The notes under the pieces are model-generated. The model did not search any database and was not told the origin of the DNA. It was given only the letters and a program-made list of their open reading frames with translations. A stretch of DNA of 64,000 bases from Mycobacteriaceae bacterium (GTDB lineage: Bacteria > Actinomycetota > Actinomycetes > Mycobacteriales > Mycobacteriaceae): NCBI GenBank assembly GCA_029977845.1, contig JAPOKC010000011.1, positions 1 through 64,000 on the forward strand, written 5' to 3'. Position numbers and translations under genes: made by a program. This document shows, one piece after another, positions 59,309 to 64,000 of this stretch (its first letter is position 1; every line of letters starts with the position of its first letter).

Positions 59309-61687
59309 GTGGCGAAGAGTTCGAAGAAGACCGCGTCCGGGTCCAACCGGCTGAGCCGGGGTTTCTGGCGGCTGCTGGGCGCGAGCACCGAGAAGGTCAA
59401 GGCGCAGTCGATGACCGAGGTGAACAACTCGGCCGAGTTCGATGAGAAGGCCAAGGGTCTCGACGACGAGCAACTCGCCAAGGCCGCCAGGCTGCTGAAC
59501 CTGGAACGCCTGGCCGACGCACCTGATGCCGCGCAGTTCCTGGCCATCGCCCGGGAGGCCTCGGAACGGTCCATCGGTCTGCGGCCTTTCGACGTCCAGC
59601 TGCTCGGAGCGCTGCGAATGATGGCGGGCGACGTCGTCGAGATGGCCACCGGCGAGGGCAAGACCCTCTCCGGTGCGATCGCCGCCGCCGGGTACGCCCT
59701 GGCCGGACGCAATGTTCATGTGGTGACCATCAACGACTACCTCGCCCGGCGCGACGCCGAGTGGATGGGCCCGGTGATCGAGGCGATGGGCCTGACGGTC
59801 GGGTGGATCACCGCCGAGTCGACACCGGAACAACGCCGCGCGGCGTATCAGTGCAACGTCACCTACGCCTCGGTCAACGAGATCGGATTCGACGTCCTGC
59901 GCGACCAGTTGGTGACCGATATCGCGGACCTGGTGTCGCCCAATCCCGATGTGGCCCTCATCGACGAGGCCGATTCGGTGCTCGTCGACGAGGCGCTGGT
60001 GCCGCTGGTGCTGGCGGGCACCACGCACAAGGAGACACCGAAGCTCGGAATCGTCAGGCTGGTCGGTGAATTGGTCGCCGACAGCGCGAGCCTGCCGGAA
60101 AGCGAGCAGTACTTCGCCACCGACGCCGACAGCCGCAATGTGCACCTCACCGAAGCCGGCGCGCAGCGACTGGAGAAAGCGCTCGGCGGTATCGACCTGT
60201 ACTCCGAGGAGAACGTCACCACCACGCTGACCGAGGTCAACGTGGCGCTGCACGCCCACGTACTGCTGCAACGCGATGTGCACTACATCGTCCGCGACGG
60301 CAGGGTGCAACTGATCAACGCCTCCCGCGGGCGTATCGCGACCCTGCAGCGCTGGCCGGACGGACTGCAGGCGGCGGTGGAGGCCAAGGAGGGCATCGAG
60401 ACCACCGAGACCGGTGAGGTGCTCGACACCATCACGGTGCAGGCCCTGATCAACCGCTACCCGACGGTGTGCGGGATGACCGGCACCGCGCTGGCCGCCG
60501 GTGAGCAGTTGCGGCAGTTCTACAAACTCGGGGTCTCACCGATCCCGTCGAACGCACCCAACATCCGGGTCGACCAGGCCGACCGGGTCTACATCAACAC
60601 CGGGGCCAAGAACGACGGGATCCTCGACCACATCATCGAGGTGCACGCCACCGGACAGCCGATCCTGGTCGGCACCCACGATGTCGCCGAATCCGAGGAT
60701 CTGCACTCCCGCCTGGTCCGTCGCGGGGTCCCGGCCGTCGTCCTCAACGCCAAGAACGACGAGGAGGAGGCCCGGGTCATCGCCGAGGCGGGCAAGCTCG
60801 GCGTGGTCACCGTCTCGACCCAGATGGCCGGCCGCGGCACCGACATCCGGCTGGGCGGCTCTGATGTCTCCGACCAGTCCGCCGAAAAAGAAGAAGTCGC
60901 CGACCTCGGCGGCCTGCACGTGGTGGGAACCGGACGGCACCGCACCGAACGGCTGGACAACCAGCTGCGCGGCCGCGCCGGTCGGCAGGGCGACCCCGGC
61001 TCGTCGATCTTCTTCTCCAGCTGGGAGGACGACGTGGTGGTGGCCCACCTGGAGTCCAACAAACTGCCGATGGAATGCGACGAGACCGGCCGGATCACCA
61101 GTCCCAAAGCCGCCGAACTGCTCGATCACGCCCAGCGGGTCGCCGAGGGACGGCTGCTTGACGTGCACGCCAACACCTGGCGTTACAACCAGCTGATCGC
61201 CCAGCAGCGGTCGATCATCGTCGAGCGGCGCAACGACCTGCTGAGCACCCCGACGGCACGCGAGGAACTCCGTGAGCTCTCACCGGAGCGCTATGACGAA
61301 CTCGCCGCCGCTCTCGGTGACGGCGCCGAGGAGGACCTCGAACGGATCTGCCGCAAGATCATGCTCTTCCACCTCGACCGCGGCTGGGCCGATCACCTGG
61401 CCTACCTCTCCGACATCCGGGAGAGCATCCATCTGCGCGCGCTGGGCCGGCAGAACCCGCTGGATGAGTTCCACCGGATGGCCGTGGACGCGTTCACGAA
61501 CCTGGCCGCAGACGCCATCGAGGCCTCGCAGCAGACCTTCGAGACGGCCAATGTGCTCACCGACGAGCCCGGGCTGGATCTGTCCAAGCTGGCCCGGCCG
61601 ACCTCGACGTGGACCTACATGGTCCACGACAACCCGCTGCGCGACGACACCCTGTCGGCGCTGAGTCTGCCGGGGGTGTTCCGCTAG
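59309..61687 (+). CDS. secA2: Accessory Sec translocase ATPase SecA2
   Basis: [61 protein letters not shown]; ends [14 protein letters not shown] as in mycobacterial SecA2; GTG start. Confidence 0.96.
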   Translation: MAKSSKKTASGSNRLSRGFWRLLGASTEKVKAQSMTEVNNSAEFDEKAKGLDDEQLAKAARLLNLERLADAPDAAQFLAIAREASERSIGLRPFDVQLLGALRMMAGDVVEMATGEGKTLSGAIAAAGYALAGRNVHVVTINDYLARRDAEWMGPVIEAMGLTVGWITAESTPEQRRAAYQCNVTYASVNEIGFDVLRDQLVTDIADLVSPNPDVALIDEADSVLVDEALVPLVLAGTTHKETPKLGIVRLVGELVADSASLPESEQYFATDADSRNVHLTEAGAQRLEKALGGIDLYSEENVTTTLTEVNVALHAHVLLQRDVHYIVRDGRVQLINASRGRIATLQRWPDGLQAAVEAKEGIETTETGEVLDTITVQALINRYPTVCGMTGTALAAGEQLRQFYKLGVSPIPSNAPNIRVDQADRVYINTGAKNDGILDHIIEVHATGQPILVGTHDVAESEDLHSRLVRRGVPAVVLNAKNDEEEARVIAEAGKLGVVTVSTQMAGRGTDIRLGGSDVSDQSAEKEEVADLGGLHVVGTGRHRTERLDNQLRGRAGRQGDPGSSIFFSSWEDDVVVAHLESNKLPMECDETGRITSPKAAELLDHAQRVAEGRLLDVHANTWRYNQLIAQQRSIIVERRNDLLSTPTAREELRELSPERYDELAAALGDGAEEDLERICRKIMLFHLDRGWADHLAYLSDIRESIHLRALGRQNPLDEFHRMAVDAFTNLAADAIEASQQTFETANVLTDEPGLDLSKLARPTSTWTYMVHDNPLRDDTLSALSLPGVFR

Positions 61688-61696
61688 GTTCACACC

Positions 61697-62266
61697 ATGG
61701 AGCGGCGGGTGTGGACCATCCCGAACGTCCTCAGCTTCATCCGGCTGGCCCTGGTTCCGGTTTTCCTGTATCTGCTACTGGCCCGGCATGCCTGGGGCGC
61801 GGCCACCGGCATCCTGATGTTCAGCGGCACCTCGGACTGGGCGGACGGCAAGATCGCCCGGCTGGTGCCCGACCAGTCATCGAGGCTGGGGGAGTTGCTC
61901 GATCCGCTCGTCGACCGGATCTATATGGTGACCGTTCCGGTCGGCCTGGCCCTGGCCGGCGTGGTGCCGTGGTGGGTGGTGGGCATTCTGCTGGCCCGCG
62001 ACATCCTGCTGGCCGCCACCCTGCCCGTCGTGCGTAGTCGGGGGCTGGACGCGCTGCCGGTCACCTACATCGGCAAGGCCGCTACGTTCGCGTTGATGTC
62101 GGGCTTCCCGCTGGTGCTGCTGGGGCAGTGGGATGCGTTGTGGAGCAGGGTTATCGGGTCGATCGGATGGGGATTCGTCATCTGGGGCATCGGAATGTAC
62201 CTGTGGTCGGCGGTTCTCTACCTGATCCAGGTGCGCATGGTCAGGCGGCTGCCGAGGGTCGGGTAG
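61697..62266 (+). CDS. pgsA2: CDP-alcohol phosphatidyltransferase
   Basis: CDP-OH-P signature SDWADGKIARLVPDQSSRLGELLDPLVDRIY; syntenic with secA2. Confidence 0.9.
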   Translation: MERRVWTIPNVLSFIRLALVPVFLYLLLARHAWGAATGILMFSGTSDWADGKIARLVPDQSSRLGELLDPLVDRIYMVTVPVGLALAGVVPWWVVGILLARDILLAATLPVVRSRGLDALPVTYIGKAATFALMSGFPLVLLGQWDALWSRVIGSIGWGFVIWGIGMYLWSAVLYLIQVRMVRRLPRVG

Positions 62267-62323
62267 CGCGGACCGGCGGCACGCCAATACGCTCAGACGC
62301 GAACCTGCGACCGAAGGAGCCCC

Positions 62324-62716
62324 GTGAGCGACATCCCCGCTGATCTGCGTTACACCGCCGAGCACGAGTGGGTTCGCCGCACCGGCGACGATACGGTTCG
62401 GGTCGGTATCACCGATTTCGCGCAGTCCTCGCTCGGCGACGTGGTGTACGTCCAGTTGCCGGCGATCGGCGCCGAGCTCGCCGCGGGCGACACCTTCGGT
62501 GAGGTGGAGTCCACCAAGTCGGTCTCCGATCTGTACGCCCCGGTCTCGGCGACCGTGGTCGCGGTGAACGCCGATCTGGAGGGCAATCCGCAGCTTGTCA
62601 ATTCCGACCCGTACGGTCAGGGCTGGCTCTTGGAGCTCCGTGCGGGCAGCGATACCCTCGATGAAGGGTTGGCAGCGCTTCTCGACCCGGACGCCTATCG
62701 GGACACCCTCGCCTAG
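62324..62716 (+). CDS. gcvH: Glycine cleavage system H protein
   Basis: YTAEHEWVRRTGDDTVRVGITDFAQSSLGDVVYVQLP; lipoylation motif EVESTKSVSDLYAPVS. Confidence 0.97.
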   Translation: MSDIPADLRYTAEHEWVRRTGDDTVRVGITDFAQSSLGDVVYVQLPAIGAELAAGDTFGEVESTKSVSDLYAPVSATVVAVNADLEGNPQLVNSDPYGQGWLLELRAGSDTLDEGLAALLDPDAYRDTLA

Positions 62717-62808
62717 CCGGTTGTTAGGGTGCCTGCGAATCAGATGGGTGCGGGGCACAAAACGGCCGCGGAGCGGTACGGTCGAATCAGACCAGTGAGG
62801 AGTAGCGG

Positions 62809-63285
62809 GTGACGGAGAACGATCGGCGGTTCGGGGCCGATGACACCTCTGACGAGGTCACGGTCGAGACGACCTCGGTCTTCCGCGCCGACTTCCTCAA
62901 CGATCTCGACGCCCCGGCCGGCCATTCCGGGGAAACCGCGGTGTCGGGGGTCGAGGGGCTGCCGACCGGGTCGGCGCTGCTGGTCGTCAAGCGCGGACCC
63001 AATGCCGGATCCCGCTTCCTGCTGGACCAGTCCGTCACCTCGGCCGGGCGGCATCCGGACTCCGACATCTTCCTCGACGATGTGACCGTCAGCCGCCGTC
63101 ACGCGGAATTCCGCCTCGACGGCCACGAGTTCCAGGTTGTCGACGTGGGCAGCCTCAACGGCACCTATGTCAACCGCGAACCCGTGGACTCCGCGACGCT
63201 GGCCAACGGCGACGAGGTGCAGATCGGCAAGTTCCGACTGGTGTTCCTGACCGGACCGAAGCCGGCCGATGACGGCTCCCGATAG
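62809..63285 (+). CDS. garA: FHA-domain metabolic regulator GarA
   Basis: N-terminal ETTSVFR phospho-motif; FHA domain [35 protein letters not shown]. Confidence 0.96.
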   Translation: MTENDRRFGADDTSDEVTVETTSVFRADFLNDLDAPAGHSGETAVSGVEGLPTGSALLVVKRGPNAGSRFLLDQSVTSAGRHPDSDIFLDDVTVSRRHAEFRLDGHEFQVVDVGSLNGTYVNREPVDSATLANGDEVQIGKFRLVFLTGPKPADDGSR

Positions 63286-64000
63286 CGCGAGCCCGCCCGG
63301 GATTTCCATCGGAGCCGTCCTGGATCTGTTGCGGCCGGATTTTCCGGACGTCACCATCTCCAAGATCCGCTTCCTTGAAGCCGAAGGCCTCGTCACACCG
63401 CAACGCAGCCCGTCGGGATACCGGCGGTTCACCGCCTACGACTGCGCGCGGCTGCGTTTCATCCTGACCGCCCAGCGTGATCAGTACCTCCCGCTGAAGG
63501 TGATCAAGGCCCAACTCGATGCTCAGCCGGACGGCGAACTGCCCCAGCAGAATTCAGCGCAACGGGATTCCGCCTATCCGGCCCCGCGCCTGGTCCCGGT
63601 CAACGATGCGGTTGGCTCCGCGCCGGGAACAGCATCGGCGGCCACTCCGGTCCGGCTGACCCGTGAGGACCTTCTGGAGCGCTCCGGGGTGAGTTCCCAA
63701 CTGCTCACCGCGCTGCGCAAGGAAGGCATCATCACCGTCGGGCCGGGCGGGTTCTTCGATGAGCATGCGGTGGTGATCGCGCAGTGCGCCGGTGCACTCG
63801 GCGAATACGGCATCGAGCCCCGCCATCTGCGGGCCTTCCGGTCGGCCGCCGACCGGCAGTCGGATCTGATCGCCCAGATCGCCGGACCGGTCGGCAAGGC
63901 CGGCACGGCCGGTGCGCGACACCGTGCCGACGACCTGGCGCGCGAGGTGGCCGCCCTGGCGATCACGCTGCACACCTCATTGATCAAGTCCGCGGTGCGA
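63269..64000 (+). CDS. MerR family transcriptional regulator (Rv1828-like), 3' end outside window
   Basis: Manual translation from ATG 63269: [65 protein letters not shown]; absent from the ORF track because it is open at the window end. Confidence 0.88.
   Translation, partial: MTAPDSASPPGISIGAVLDLLRPDFPDVTISKIRFLEAEGLVTPQRSPSGYRRFTAYDCARLRFILTAQRDQYLPLKVIKAQLDAQPDGELPQQNSAQRDSAYPAPRLVPVNDAVGSAPGTASAATPVRLTREDLLERSGVSSQLLTALRKEGIITVGPGGFFDEHAVVIAQCAGALGEYGIEPRHLRAFRSAADRQSDLIAQIAGPVGKAGTAGARHRADDLAREVAALAITLHTSLIKSAVR

Noticed and set aside
1-64000. CRISPR arrays, tRNA/rRNA genes, transposases, prophage
   Set aside because: None recognised by eye; tRNA absence should be confirmed with tRNAscan-SE.

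Overview
High-GC actinobacterial, mycobacteria-like chromosome segment. The right end carries the syntenic block BacA-like ABC / secA2 / pgsA2 / gcvH / garA / MerR, with an Rv1815-like and an Rv1817-like gene upstream. About 59 protein-coding genes are supported. No rRNA, tRNA, CRISPR array or transposase was recognised by eye. Main points: (1) 9870-11249 encodes a full-length Form II (CbbM-type) RuBisCO large subunit with catalytic motifs intact. It stands alone, divergent from an aquaglyceroporin, with no phosphoribulokinase, activase or CbbR in the window. (2) 20235-38773 is an ~18.5 kb divergent catabolic cluster: SDRs, acyl-CoA ligase, GntR/UTRA regulator, SMP-30/NHL protein, Rieske oxygenase, Baeyer-Villiger-type monooxygenase, CaiB-type CoA transferase, two long/short acyl-CoA dehydrogenase pairs, a TPP lyase and an aldehyde dehydrogenase. 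The central divergent promoter carries a symmetric pair of inverted 10-bp operator-like motifs. (3) Regulatory motifs: a near-consensus mycobacterial LexA/SOS box overlapping the start codon of a 13E12/DUF222-HNH gene, and a KstR-type palindrome upstream of a flavoprotein gene. (4) Several unexplained structured intergenic elements at 39231-39358, 51978-52052 and 19992-20099. All calls come from reading the sequence and recalled family knowledge; no searches were run.
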